Assembly (NCBI GenBank): GCA_017428245.1
Contig: JAFRRF010000002.1
Location: 124,001 to 188,000, forward strand
Source of the DNA: Bacteroidales bacterium
GTDB lineage: Bacteria; Bacteroidota; Bacteroidia; Bacteroidales; UBA932
DNA: 64,000 nt
Direction: 5' to 3'
The position numbers and the translations under genes were made by a program. This document shows positions 56,358 to 64,000 of the stretch, piece by piece (position 1 is the first letter of the stretch; the number at the start of each line of letters is the position of its first letter). The notes below the pieces were generated by a model, which saw nothing but the letters and a program-made list of their open reading frames with translations, was not told where the DNA came from and did no database searches.

Positions 56358-58106
56358 ATGTCCAGATCACAGAAAATTGCAGCGTTGGCGATGACGGTCC
56401 TGACCGGGATCGGCATTTTTGTTTTCTTTGCTTTCCGGTATCGGTACCACCTTCATTTTCAGGAGCAGTACCAGTTGTTCGAGTGGACGTGGGCCTATTT
56501 TGCCGACGTGGCCCGCGTACCCGGAGGCCTGGCCGACTGGCTGGGACGCTGCCTCACGCAGTTCTTCTATCACGCTCCGGCCGGTGCGGCGCTGCTGGCC
56601 GTCCTGCTTTGCGGCGTCCAACTCCTCGTCTGGGTGGCGTGCCGCCGTCGGACGCTCTTCACGTATGTGCTCTCGTTCATTCCGGCCTTGCTGCTGGTGG
56701 TTTATTTCTGCGATGAAAATGCGCTGGCCGGATCCATCGTGGCCCTGGCCCTGTCGCTGGCCGTGGCGGCCTTGTGCCGGCGCGTTGCCTCCCGGAAAGG
56801 GCGCCGGGCGTTGGAATTGATTCTCCTGCCGGTGCTGTATATGGCCTGCGGGCCGCTTTGTATCCTGTTCGCAATCGCTGTCGTTTGCCGCGAAGTGGCG
56901 GATGGAGAGGGAAAACCCTGGTTCTTCGCTCTCGGGATGCTGGCTGTCGCTGCGGCCTGCATCCTGATTGCCTGGCGCATTTTCCCGTATCCGTTCAACC
57001 GCTTGGTGCAGGGCATCCATTACTACCGTTTCCATAATATCCTGCCCGGATTGCTCTATGCAGCAACCGCGGCGGCGGCGCTGGTAATCGCGGTTTCCTG
57101 CCTGAAAGCGCGCAAACCGCTGAAGGGCATTGTGGTTCCCGGAGTTTTGTTCGTGGCTTTGGCGGCTGCCGGCACTTTCGCCACGCTGCGCTTCGCCGAT
57201 TCTGTCAAGGAAGAGTGGATGCACTACGACTTTATGGTCCGGATGCAGATGTGGAACCGCATCCTGCAGCAGGCCGACCGGAAGAACCCCGACAATCCCA
57301 AGACCGTCTCCTGCCTGAATCTGGCCCTGGCCAAGACCGGGCGTCTGGTCGACAGCCAGTTCTCCTATTTCCAGAATGGCCCTGAGGGGCTGATTCCCGA
57401 ATTCAAGGGCGACTATACCAATCCCGTATCGACCGGGGAGATCTTCTGGCATCTGGGTATGGTCAACACCGCCCAGCGCTACGCTTTCGAGGCGCAGGAA
57501 GCCATCCCCGATTACCAGAAAAGCGCCCGCTTCTACCGGCGTCTGGCCGAAACGAATCTCGTGAACGGCGATACGCTCGTCGCGATGAAATACTTGAAGG
57601 TCTTGGAGCACACCACCTTCTATCGCTCCTGGGCCCGGGAGACCGCCGCCCTCGTGGCCGATGGTACACTCTTCGAAAAGCGCCCGGAACTCGCCCAAAT
57701 CCGCGAATTCCGCCTCAAGCAGCACGATTTCTACTTCAGTGACACGGAGATGGACTCGATGCTGGGTTTCCTCCAGGTGGAGCATCCCGAAAACCGGATG
57801 GCCCTCGATTACATCCTGTCCTGGTGTCTGCTCCGTAAAGACCTGAACCGGTTTGCGGAATGCCTCAGGATGGTGGATACATCCCCGTTGCCGCAGACCT
57901 ATCAGGAGGCCCTTCTGCTGCTGTGGGTCTTCACGCATCAGGATTTCATCGGCCTGCCGGAAAGTATCGCGCCGGTCAATGTCCAGCGGATTAACCGCTT
58001 CATGGCCGATGTCAATTCCGGAAAGAAAGAGGCCGTGATGAAAGCTTCCTATGGGAATACCTACTGGTTTTACTTCATTTTCCGCTTTCTGAACCAACAG
58101 CAATGA
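56358..58106 (+). CDS. DUF6057-type multi-span membrane protein with TPR-like C-terminal half
   Basis: The 582-residue protein has about ten hydrophobic helices in the first half (residues of about 8-290, including ALAMTVLTGIGIFVFFAF and VVPGVLFVALAAAGTFATL) and a soluble C-terminal half with helix-pair repeats (AQRYAFEAQEAIPDYQKSAR, LVAMKYLKVLEHTTFYRSWA). This fits what I know as DUF6057, common in Bacteroidales; its function is unknown. The gene lies seven bases before the CXXCH propeller lipoprotein gene, and the two form an operon. The C-terminal half is similar to the protein at 62817-63881. Confidence 0.75.
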   Translation: MSRSQKIAALAMTVLTGIGIFVFFAFRYRYHLHFQEQYQLFEWTWAYFADVARVPGGLADWLGRCLTQFFYHAPAGAALLAVLLCGVQLLVWVACRRRTLFTYVLSFIPALLLVVYFCDENALAGSIVALALSLAVAALCRRVASRKGRRALELILLPVLYMACGPLCILFAIAVVCREVADGEGKPWFFALGMLAVAAACILIAWRIFPYPFNRLVQGIHYYRFHNILPGLLYAATAAAALVIAVSCLKARKPLKGIVVPGVLFVALAAAGTFATLRFADSVKEEWMHYDFMVRMQMWNRILQQADRKNPDNPKTVSCLNLALAKTGRLVDSQFSYFQNGPEGLIPEFKGDYTNPVSTGEIFWHLGMVNTAQRYAFEAQEAIPDYQKSARFYRRLAETNLVNGDTLVAMKYLKVLEHTTFYRSWARETAALVADGTLFEKRPELAQIREFRLKQHDFYFSDTEMDSMLGFLQVEHPENRMALDYILSWCLLRKDLNRFAECLRMVDTSPLPQTYQEALLLLWVFTHQDFIGLPESIAPVNVQRINRFMADVNSGKKEAVMKASYGNTYWFYFIFRFLNQQQ

Positions 58107-58113
58107 TCCGCGT

Positions 58114-59577
58114 ATGAAACGATTCCTGTGCTATGTGACGATTATGCTGATGCTCTCTGCCTGCGGGCCCCGGGAGCGGAATGCATCCCTGGTCCAGGCT
58201 GTCCCGGACATCTGGCCCGATTATGTCGGTGTGACCGTGCCCGCAACCATTGCGCCCCTGGATTTCACGCTCCCCGGCGCCGATGCGCTGGACGTGCGGG
58301 TGACCGCGGAGGACGGCACGACGCTTCGCAGCAGCGGAAAAACCGCCACGCGTTTTTCGGAAAAGGGCTGGAAGTCTTTGCTGAAGCGCAATGCGGGCCA
58401 TTCCCTCACAGTGACCGTCAGCGGGCTTTTTGAAGGCACCTGGCAGCGTTTCGAGCCGTTCCGGATCTTTGTTTCGGGCGATGAAATCGATTATGGCCTG
58501 ACCTACCGTCTCATTGAGCCGGGCTATCAGATTTACAGCAATATGGGCATTTATGAGCGGGAGTTGGGTTCTTTCAGTCAGCGTGCGTTGCTCGAGAACA
58601 CGCGTTTCGCCGGTTGTGTGAACTGCCACGCGAGTTTCCGCGGTGATCCTTCCGCCTTCACGGTCCACATCCGCGGCGACCACGGCGCCACGTTGCTGAC
58701 GCGCGACGGCGGGATCAAGGCCTATGACACGAAGACCGACAGTACGCTGGGCTTCTGCGTCTATCCGTACTGGCATCCATCCGGCAACTACATTGCCTAT
58801 TCCACCTGCAGCACCCGCCAGAGTTTCCACGAGCAGCCCGATAAATTGATTGAAGTGTTCGATCTCGATTCGGATGTCCAGATCTATGATGTGGTACACA
58901 ATCAGATCATCACTGCGCCGCAGGTCAAGCGGCACGGCATCTGGGAGACATTCCCCGTCTTCTCGGCCGACGGCCGGACCCTCTGGTTCACGGCCGCCAA
59001 CGAGGTGGAGATCCCCCGCGGACTGCCGGATTCGCACTACAATCTCTACAAAGTGTCATTCGATCCCGAGACCGGCACGATCGGCAAGGATGTGGAACTG
59101 GTCCTTGCTGCGGCCGATTTCAACGGCAGCATCTGCTTCCCCCGGCCTTCGTATGACGGAAAGTACCTGATGTTTACCCTCTGCGACTACGGTACGTTCC
59201 CCATCTGGCATCACGAGTCCGATCTCTGGCTGATGGATCTGGCGACGGGGGAGACCCGCCGGATGGACGAGGTCAACAGCCCCGACACCGACAGTTATCA
59301 CAATTGGAGCGCCAATTCCCGTTGGTTCGTGTTCTCGAGCCGTCGTGGCGACGGGCTGTTCACGCGGCTATACATCGCTCATTTCGACGAGAACGGCGTG
59401 GCCGGCAAGCCTTTCCTGCTGCCCCAGCGCGATCCGAAGAATTACGACGAAGAGCTTTTTCGGTCCTACAACGTTCCCGAATTCACGACCGGTCCCGTCC
59501 CCTTCAACAGCATCCAGGCCCAAAAGGCCATCAACGCTCCCGACCGCATCCCCTTCGGCTTCCGCTGGTCGGAGTAG
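58114..59577 (+). CDS. TolB-like propeller lipoprotein with a CXXCH motif
   Basis: The 487-residue lipoprotein (lipobox LSAC) has an N-terminal domain (about 25-150: YRLIEPGYQIYSNMGIYERELG), then Cys-Val-Asn-Cys-His at about residue 168 and a PD40-type beta-propeller (VYPYWHPSGNYIAYST, FPVFSADGRTLWFT, FPRPSYDGKYLMFT, HNWSANSRWFVFSSRRGDG). CXXCH is the c-type heme attachment motif, so covalent heme is possible; metal or disulfide use is the alternative. It is paired with the DUF6057-type gene and has a paralogue at 61367-62830 with the same motif. Confidence 0.8.
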   Translation: MKRFLCYVTIMLMLSACGPRERNASLVQAVPDIWPDYVGVTVPATIAPLDFTLPGADALDVRVTAEDGTTLRSSGKTATRFSEKGWKSLLKRNAGHSLTVTVSGLFEGTWQRFEPFRIFVSGDEIDYGLTYRLIEPGYQIYSNMGIYERELGSFSQRALLENTRFAGCVNCHASFRGDPSAFTVHIRGDHGATLLTRDGGIKAYDTKTDSTLGFCVYPYWHPSGNYIAYSTCSTRQSFHEQPDKLIEVFDLDSDVQIYDVVHNQIITAPQVKRHGIWETFPVFSADGRTLWFTAANEVEIPRGLPDSHYNLYKVSFDPETGTIGKDVELVLAAADFNGSICFPRPSYDGKYLMFTLCDYGTFPIWHHESDLWLMDLATGETRRMDEVNSPDTDSYHNWSANSRWFVFSSRRGDGLFTRLYIAHFDENGVAGKPFLLPQRDPKNYDEELFRSYNVPEFTTGPVPFNSIQAQKAINAPDRIPFGFRWSE

Positions 59578-59583
59578 ATATGT

Positions 59584-61353
59584 CTACGGGGCGGAGTTGT
59601 AAACGCTTTCCAGGGTGTAGTCCGGGTCTTTGGTGGTGACGGCCTTGACCATCAAGTCGATGAGGGTCTTGGCCTTGTCGTCGACATAGGCACCGGTGCC
59701 GTGGTCAATGTAGCCGTGCTTCTCCGGACCGACGCCGAGCGCGCCGTTGTCCCATACATACATAGGTAACAGCCGGTCGGCCGCAGCCTTGCAGAAGTAC
59801 TCCATATAATACTTCTGATAGGGGAAATCCGGATCCTGATGGCGGGAACAGCCCATTTCGCCCAGATAGACCGGAATGCCCTTGTCGAGATAAGCGGCTT
59901 TCAGATTGTTGAAGACGGCGACTACGCCTTCCTCGTCATAATCGCTGCAGCGGAGAGTCGGATCGGCCGTGTGGCCCCACTGGCGCACCAGCGGATCGCT
60001 CAGCGTGTAATTGTACGGATCATAATCGTGGACGGCCACCATCAACCGGTTGGCGTTCGTGTAATCCTTGGGAAGCACGAGGCCGGTGATGGTGAAACCG
60101 GGACTGGCGGCATAACCGGGGACGCCCAGCCAGCGGGTGGCGTTGTTTCCTCCGGTGCCGCGCACGGCGTCCACGAACACCTGGTTCCAGTCGTTGAGAA
60201 CTTTATACTGAGCGGCCGGATTGTTCTGGAACGCGGTGCTCCAGCCCCATCCGCCGTCCTGAATCTCGTTGAACGATTCGAAAACCAGCCATTCTCCCTT
60301 GTCGGAGAAACGCTGGGCAATCTGCGTCCAGACACAGAATATCTCATCCTTTACGCTTTCGTTCTGTGTCGTATTGTTGTAAGCCTTGCTGATGTCCAGC
60401 CAGTAGGTCTCGTCGTGATGGGTGTTGACGATGGCCACCAGGCCGGCTTTCTCGGCATAGCCCACGATTTCCGCCACGCGATCCAGCCATTTGTCTTCCA
60501 GCCGGTAAGCCGGAGCATTTCCGATATGGCCGGTCCAGGTCGTGCAGATGCGGACGGCCTTGAATCCGGCCTTCTTGATGCCGTCGAACGTGGCCTGGGT
60601 GCATTTGGCATTACCCCACACGGTCTCCGATGCGATGCCGTTGGAGATGGCGTCCATATGGTTGCCCATATTCCAGCCGGGGGCCATTGCGTTGAACACG
60701 GTCTCCGGCGTGAGGGCAGTCGTACTGGCCATCGAGATGGAAGCTGCATCTTCGGAAACGCTTACGGAGACGTCCGTGCCGCCGCAACTGATGGTGACGC
60801 TGCCGCTGCGGGCTGCGGCCGAGCGGTTGGCAGCGGCGGAAAGGGTTACCTCCGTTACCTTGTCGTTTCCGATACTGCCCACTTCGACACCGCACCAGGA
60901 TGCTTCGCTTTTGGCCGAAGGCTGTTCGGATGAAGTGACCTTGATGGTTGCCGTACCGCCGAAACGGTCGAAGGAGACGGAGTTGCAGTCCACCTTGAGT
61001 TCAACCTTTGCGATGTCCTGCGTGACGGGAATCATCAGACTCTGCTTATCCCCGATAACCCGGATGGAGCTGATCCGCTTGGTCGTTCCGGGATTTTCCG
61101 CTGCCGTGACCTTTAATGTCAGAGCCTTGCCGGACTGATAGCCGACTTCGCTCAGGCTGAGCCACCGGTCGCCGCAGCTGACGGTGGGCTTGATGCCGCT
61201 GGTGATTGTCAGTTCAATCGTTCCTCCGGCGGCTTCGAAATTCAGTTCAGCCGGCGTTGCGGTCAGTTTTACAGGCTCGGGCTGGGGATCTTCCCCGCAG
61301 GACGCAAGAATCAGGGCGGTCAGAAATGCCAGGGTAATCTTCAGGATTTTCAT
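59584..61353 (-). CDS. GH5-family glucanase with two BACON domains, lipoprotein
   Basis: The 589-residue lipoprotein (lipobox LASC) has two BACON domains (about 28-115 and 117-204), which often bind mucin or tether enzymes at the surface. The GH5 barrel follows: PGWNMGNHMDAISNG, VRICTTWTGHIG, the acid/base Glu in FESFNEIQDGGWGW and the nucleophile Glu in VYLGEMGCSRH. The GWNMGN start resembles the GH5 subfamily 2/4 endoglucanases and xyloglucanases; I cannot choose between them. It sits between the two DUF6057/propeller modules. Confidence 0.9.
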   Translation of the reverse strand: MKILKITLAFLTALILASCGEDPQPEPVKLTATPAELNFEAAGGTIELTITSGIKPTVSCGDRWLSLSEVGYQSGKALTLKVTAAENPGTTKRISSIRVIGDKQSLMIPVTQDIAKVELKVDCNSVSFDRFGGTATIKVTSSEQPSAKSEASWCGVEVGSIGNDKVTEVTLSAAANRSAAARSGSVTISCGGTDVSVSVSEDAASISMASTTALTPETVFNAMAPGWNMGNHMDAISNGIASETVWGNAKCTQATFDGIKKAGFKAVRICTTWTGHIGNAPAYRLEDKWLDRVAEIVGYAEKAGLVAIVNTHHDETYWLDISKAYNNTTQNESVKDEIFCVWTQIAQRFSDKGEWLVFESFNEIQDGGWGWSTAFQNNPAAQYKVLNDWNQVFVDAVRGTGGNNATRWLGVPGYAASPGFTITGLVLPKDYTNANRLMVAVHDYDPYNYTLSDPLVRQWGHTADPTLRCSDYDEEGVVAVFNNLKAAYLDKGIPVYLGEMGCSRHQDPDFPYQKYYMEYFCKAAADRLLPMYVWDNGALGVGPEKHGYIDHGTGAYVDDKAKTLIDLMVKAVTTKDPDYTLESVYNSAP

Positions 61354-61366
61354 AATACGCGATTTA

Positions 61367-62830
61367 TCATTCAAATGGTTCTGCCGCAGCATCTTTCAGG
61401 AGTTCTCCGACGGTCTGGGCATCGAAGCCCACGGGGGCGTTTCCGAGGTCGGGGACATTGAAAGAGCGCAGCATATTGTCGTAAAAATGAGGATTCTTTT
61501 GCGGAAGTACGAATGGCTTGGTCACAGTCCCGTCGGGCGAGACGTGGCTGAAATACGGCTTACCGAAAAGGCCGTCGCCCCGTTTGGATGCGAAGGCAAA
61601 CCATTTTCCGTCGGACGACCAGCTATGGTAGGTGTCCGATTTGTCGGCATTCACGGCGGACAGGTCGATCAATGTCCCGGTTGAGAGGTCCATCATACAG
61701 AGGTCGCATTCCCGGTGGTTGATGGGGAAGGTGCCGTAGTCGGCGACCGTGAACAGCAGCCAGCGGCCGTCGGGAGAGGCTTTCGGGTGGCATACCGACT
61801 TGCCGCGTTCCGCGGCGCTCCATACGGTATCGGCCGGTGCGCCCAGCGTACCGGTTTCCGCGTCGAAGGGAATGCGTACCAGCGAATACATCATCCGGTC
61901 TATTTCCGCGGGAAGTTGCCGGGCTGGAGCGGCGCAATAGTAAACGTATCTGCCGTCGGCGGAGAAAGCGGGGAAAGTTTCGAAGACATCCGCGCGTGCG
62001 GTCTCCGGGAAGGTAAGCATCCGGTTCCTGTCGAAATCGGCTACGCAGAGGTCGGACTTCGTGTCGAAGACCTCCATCCGGCGTCCGCCGGCGGAATGCA
62101 TCGCAGGGATGATGATATTGGTGGAGAAGACCCCGAACCTGCAGTCCGGATGGATCTCACCGTACACGGTGGAGGAAATCATCGCGGAATCACGCAGCTC
62201 GAGTTTGCGCAGGACGCCGTTCCGGTTGAGGATCGCGCCGCCGTCCTTGCCTCGCACGTAAAACATTGAAAGATCGCCGCGTCCCTGGGCGTGGATGTGG
62301 CAGTTCATGCATCTGTTGCCCGTATGCCGCCAGTCGGAGATGTTCCGGGTCTCGAAATTCTCGAGATTCCTTTCCTGAATTTCCAGTTCGTCCCAGACTT
62401 CAAAACCGGGTTCGATGAGCCGATAGGTCAGAAAGGGATCGATGCGGTCGCGCTCCACGTGGATGACCCACTGACGGTCGACAGGATGGCCGCCTGACCT
62501 GCCGGACGAAGTCACGGTAATGTCGGAGCCGGCCGCAGCGGCCAGCAGGCGGGTCCAGTCCTTCTCTTTCCAGACCACTTCGCGGCCTTTGATCGTGATG
62601 GAGACGCCGCCGGCGGAAAACACCGTCCTGAAGGCGGATCCGGCGGGGTCGGTATAATAGAAATTCAGGGGAGCGATGTTGCAGGGGATGGTGACGTCCT
62701 GGTAATCGGGGAAGAGGAACGACGTCCTGTCCGTGCCCGGACCGGCCGGCCGCACGTCGTATGACCTGCCGCAGGAAAGCAGCAGGCAGGTCAGGAGCAG
62801 AATCCGGCAGATGACGTCAATCCTTTTCAT
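61367..62830 (-). CDS. TolB-like propeller lipoprotein with a CXXCH motif, paralogue of 58114-59577
   Basis: This 487-residue lipoprotein (lipobox LLSC) has the same length as its paralogue. It shares the YRLIEPGFEVWDELEIQERNL segment, the Cys-Met-Asn-Cys-His motif at about residue 174 (62297-62311) and the propeller blades (FPAFSADGRYVYYC, HPKASPDGRWLLFT, YHSWSSDGKWFAFASKRGDG). It overlaps the end of the gene at 62817 by 14 bases, so the two are co-translated. The nearby GH5 gene follows 13 bases later and probably shares its transcript. Confidence 0.8.
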   Translation of the reverse strand: MKRIDVICRILLLTCLLLSCGRSYDVRPAGPGTDRTSFLFPDYQDVTIPCNIAPLNFYYTDPAGSAFRTVFSAGGVSITIKGREVVWKEKDWTRLLAAAAGSDITVTSSGRSGGHPVDRQWVIHVERDRIDPFLTYRLIEPGFEVWDELEIQERNLENFETRNISDWRHTGNRCMNCHIHAQGRGDLSMFYVRGKDGGAILNRNGVLRKLELRDSAMISSTVYGEIHPDCRFGVFSTNIIIPAMHSAGGRRMEVFDTKSDLCVADFDRNRMLTFPETARADVFETFPAFSADGRYVYYCAAPARQLPAEIDRMMYSLVRIPFDAETGTLGAPADTVWSAAERGKSVCHPKASPDGRWLLFTVADYGTFPINHRECDLCMMDLSTGTLIDLSAVNADKSDTYHSWSSDGKWFAFASKRGDGLFGKPYFSHVSPDGTVTKPFVLPQKNPHFYDNMLRSFNVPDLGNAPVGFDAQTVGELLKDAAAEPFE

Positions 62831-63881
62831 TTTTTACTGCGAAGTAGAAATAATACCAATAACTGTCCGCAAAATCGGCCGTCAGGTTGCGGGCGGCGCC
62901 ATTGTCCTGCCTGTAGATGGTGACGAAACGGTTGAAGCGCTGCAGGACCGGCCCGCTGATATGATAATGTGCGAAGTTATCCTGTGACATTCCGCCCTTG
63001 GCGGCCAGGAAGATCAGCATCGCTTCCTCGTACAGACGCGAGGATGTCAGCGACGGGTCGTAGTCGCCCACGAAGGCGTCCAGATCCTTGGTCAGCAGGT
63101 CATAGCACAGCAGATAATCCAGGGCCATCTTGTTGGTAGGGTTGGAACTCAGCAGGATGCGGAGGATGATTTGCGCCTGGTCCATTCCGTGGACCAGGTC
63201 GAATTGCGGCGCCAGGTTCCGCTTTTCCGCGATACGGAGCTGATAGGAGGGACTCCACCGGTCCGGAAAACGTTCGAGAGCCCATTGGCGTTCGTCGGGC
63301 GAGTTGAGCAGGATGCGGAGGTATTTGGAGGCTGCCTCATAGTCACCGGTCACGAGATTGGTCTCGGCCAGGCGTCGCAGGTAGCGCGGCCCGGTGTGGG
63401 CGGGGGAGAAGAGCATTCCCAGCATCGCATCGCGTTCGGCCAGCGGCATATATCCCAGGGCGAACCATACGTCGCCGGCGCAGGCGATCTTGAACGGGGT
63501 GGAACGCTCTCCGACGGGCAGGAACAGGCCGCGTTCGAAAGGCTGGTAGTAATCCATCAGCTTGTCGGCGAGCTGTCCTTTCATCGCGTTGGACAGATTA
63601 TAGTAGTAGGTACCGATTTCGGCCCGTCGGTCCTGGGCGGCAAGGGCGGAAACTTTGTCCCAGTTTTCCCGGGAGGCCTCGACTGCCAGTCCGAAAGCCC
63701 ATTCGGATTCTTTGCTGGGGTGACCCCAGGCTTTTCTCGCTTCCCGCAGGGAGATGCCGTTCTGGGCTGCGTATTTCCGGAAATAGGGGTATCTGACCAG
63801 GAAGGCGCACTGGACCAGGCAGACCGCCAGCATAGCGGCGACCGGGGTGATCCATAGCAGGCGTTTTCCTTTCCGGGTCAT
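62817..63881 (-). CDS. DUF6057-like C-terminal half protein (single membrane span)
   Basis: The 354-residue protein starts with one hydrophobic helix (about residues 8-28: LLWITPVAAMLAVCLVQCAF), then a soluble part with helix pairs (YLRRLAETNLVTGDYEAASKYLRILL, KMALDYLLCYDLLTKDLDAFVG) that align with the C-terminal half of the plus-strand DUF6057-type protein (LAETNLVNGDTLVAMKYLKVLE, RMALDYILSWCLLRKDLNRF). The multi-helix N-terminal half is absent. It may be encoded by a separate upstream gene at 63888, or lost. It overlaps the downstream propeller gene. Confidence 0.75.
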   Translation of the reverse strand: MTRKGKRLLWITPVAAMLAVCLVQCAFLVRYPYFRKYAAQNGISLREARKAWGHPSKESEWAFGLAVEASRENWDKVSALAAQDRRAEIGTYYYNLSNAMKGQLADKLMDYYQPFERGLFLPVGERSTPFKIACAGDVWFALGYMPLAERDAMLGMLFSPAHTGPRYLRRLAETNLVTGDYEAASKYLRILLNSPDERQWALERFPDRWSPSYQLRIAEKRNLAPQFDLVHGMDQAQIILRILLSSNPTNKMALDYLLCYDLLTKDLDAFVGDYDPSLTSSRLYEEAMLIFLAAKGGMSQDNFAHYHISGPVLQRFNRFVTIYRQDNGAARNLTADFADSYWYYFYFAVKNEKD

Positions 63882-63887
63882 CGGCTT

Positions 63888-64000
63888 TTATTGTTTCGGT
63901 TCCGCTGCCTGAAGTTCCGGCTGCTCCTTCGGTTCGGGATAGAGCCTGAGCAGGAAGGCGCCTGCGATACTCTCGTCACCCAGGGCGTGTGCAATTGCGC
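63888..64000 (-). CDS. C-terminal end of an unidentified protein, partial
   Basis: A minus-strand frame open to the window edge ends with TAA at 63890-63888 and reads ...ALGDESIAGAFLLRLYPEPKEQPELQAAEPKQ. The stop lies six bases before the next ATG, typical of an operon neighbour. A short part (GDESIAGAFLLRL) resembles the CDENALAGSIVAL segment in the membrane half of the plus-strand DUF6057-type protein, so this may be the N-terminal half as a separate gene, cut short after that point. The visible 37 residues are too few to decide. Confidence 0.5.
   Translation of the reverse strand, partial: AIAHALGDESIAGAFLLRLYPEPKEQPELQAAEPKQ

Overview
The window looks like chromosomal DNA from a Bacteroidales bacterium with a fairly high GC content. 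Signs are a SusC/SusD pair, many MKR-type lipoproteins with a lipobox, BACON domains, TonB receptors of the Bacteroidetes type, and repeated TAnnTTTG promoter boxes in place of E. coli-like ones. I cannot name the genus. Coding density is very high, most neighbours are a few bases apart or share an ATGA overlap, and no gap exceeds 300 bases. I see no rRNA, tRNA, CRISPR array, insertion sequence or prophage.

Region 1 (1-20412) is a polysaccharide utilisation locus in two facing operons. At the left edge is the sensor end of a two-component propeller regulator (minus strand, cut by the window). The plus-strand operon (1247-11141) encodes a carboxylesterase, SusC, SusD, a surface lipoprotein with a 131-residue repeat, and two alpha/beta-hydrolase esterases. 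The minus-strand operon (20412-13334) encodes two GH3 enzymes, a second carboxylesterase and a third alpha/beta-hydrolase esterase. Five esterases beside two GH3 enzymes point to an ester-decorated plant glycan; this is inference. Between the two arms lies a MscS-type channel gene coupled by ATGA to a RyR-domain protein gene.

Region 2 (20548-34441) mixes housekeeping and envelope functions: a secreted TIM-barrel-like lipoprotein coupled to pfkA, a large MscS-family channel with a His-rich periplasmic stretch, a lipoprotein, an acetyltransferase, a cytidylate kinase-like protein, a radical SAM protein, a thioesterase, an M48 protease, a TonB receptor with a compact membrane regulator upstream, and an NlpC/P60-LysM hydrolase.

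Region 3 (34526-44907) holds a three-gene methylthioadenosine salvage operon (mtaD, a phosphorylase, mtnA) followed by a WalJ-like hydrolase, then a TPR protein, gyrA and clpC.

Region 4 (45078-52981) has a GDSL esterase, an AlkD-like DNA glycosylase interrupted in frame by a 54-base palindromic element, a DUF2975/HTH pair, an EamA transporter, an M28 peptidase, a nucleoside deoxyribosyltransferase-like/psuG operon and an SH3 protein. Region 5 (52986-64000) carries a GH36 alpha-galactosidase, a RidA-like protein, and a mirror-image arrangement in which two DUF6057-type and two CXXCH-bearing propeller lipoprotein genes flank a BACON-GH5 glucanase.

The most notable non-gene structure is a pair of long palindromic elements (29777-29864 and 44909-44998) with identical 42-base spacers and compensating arm changes, plus the palindromic insert inside the AlkD-like gene.
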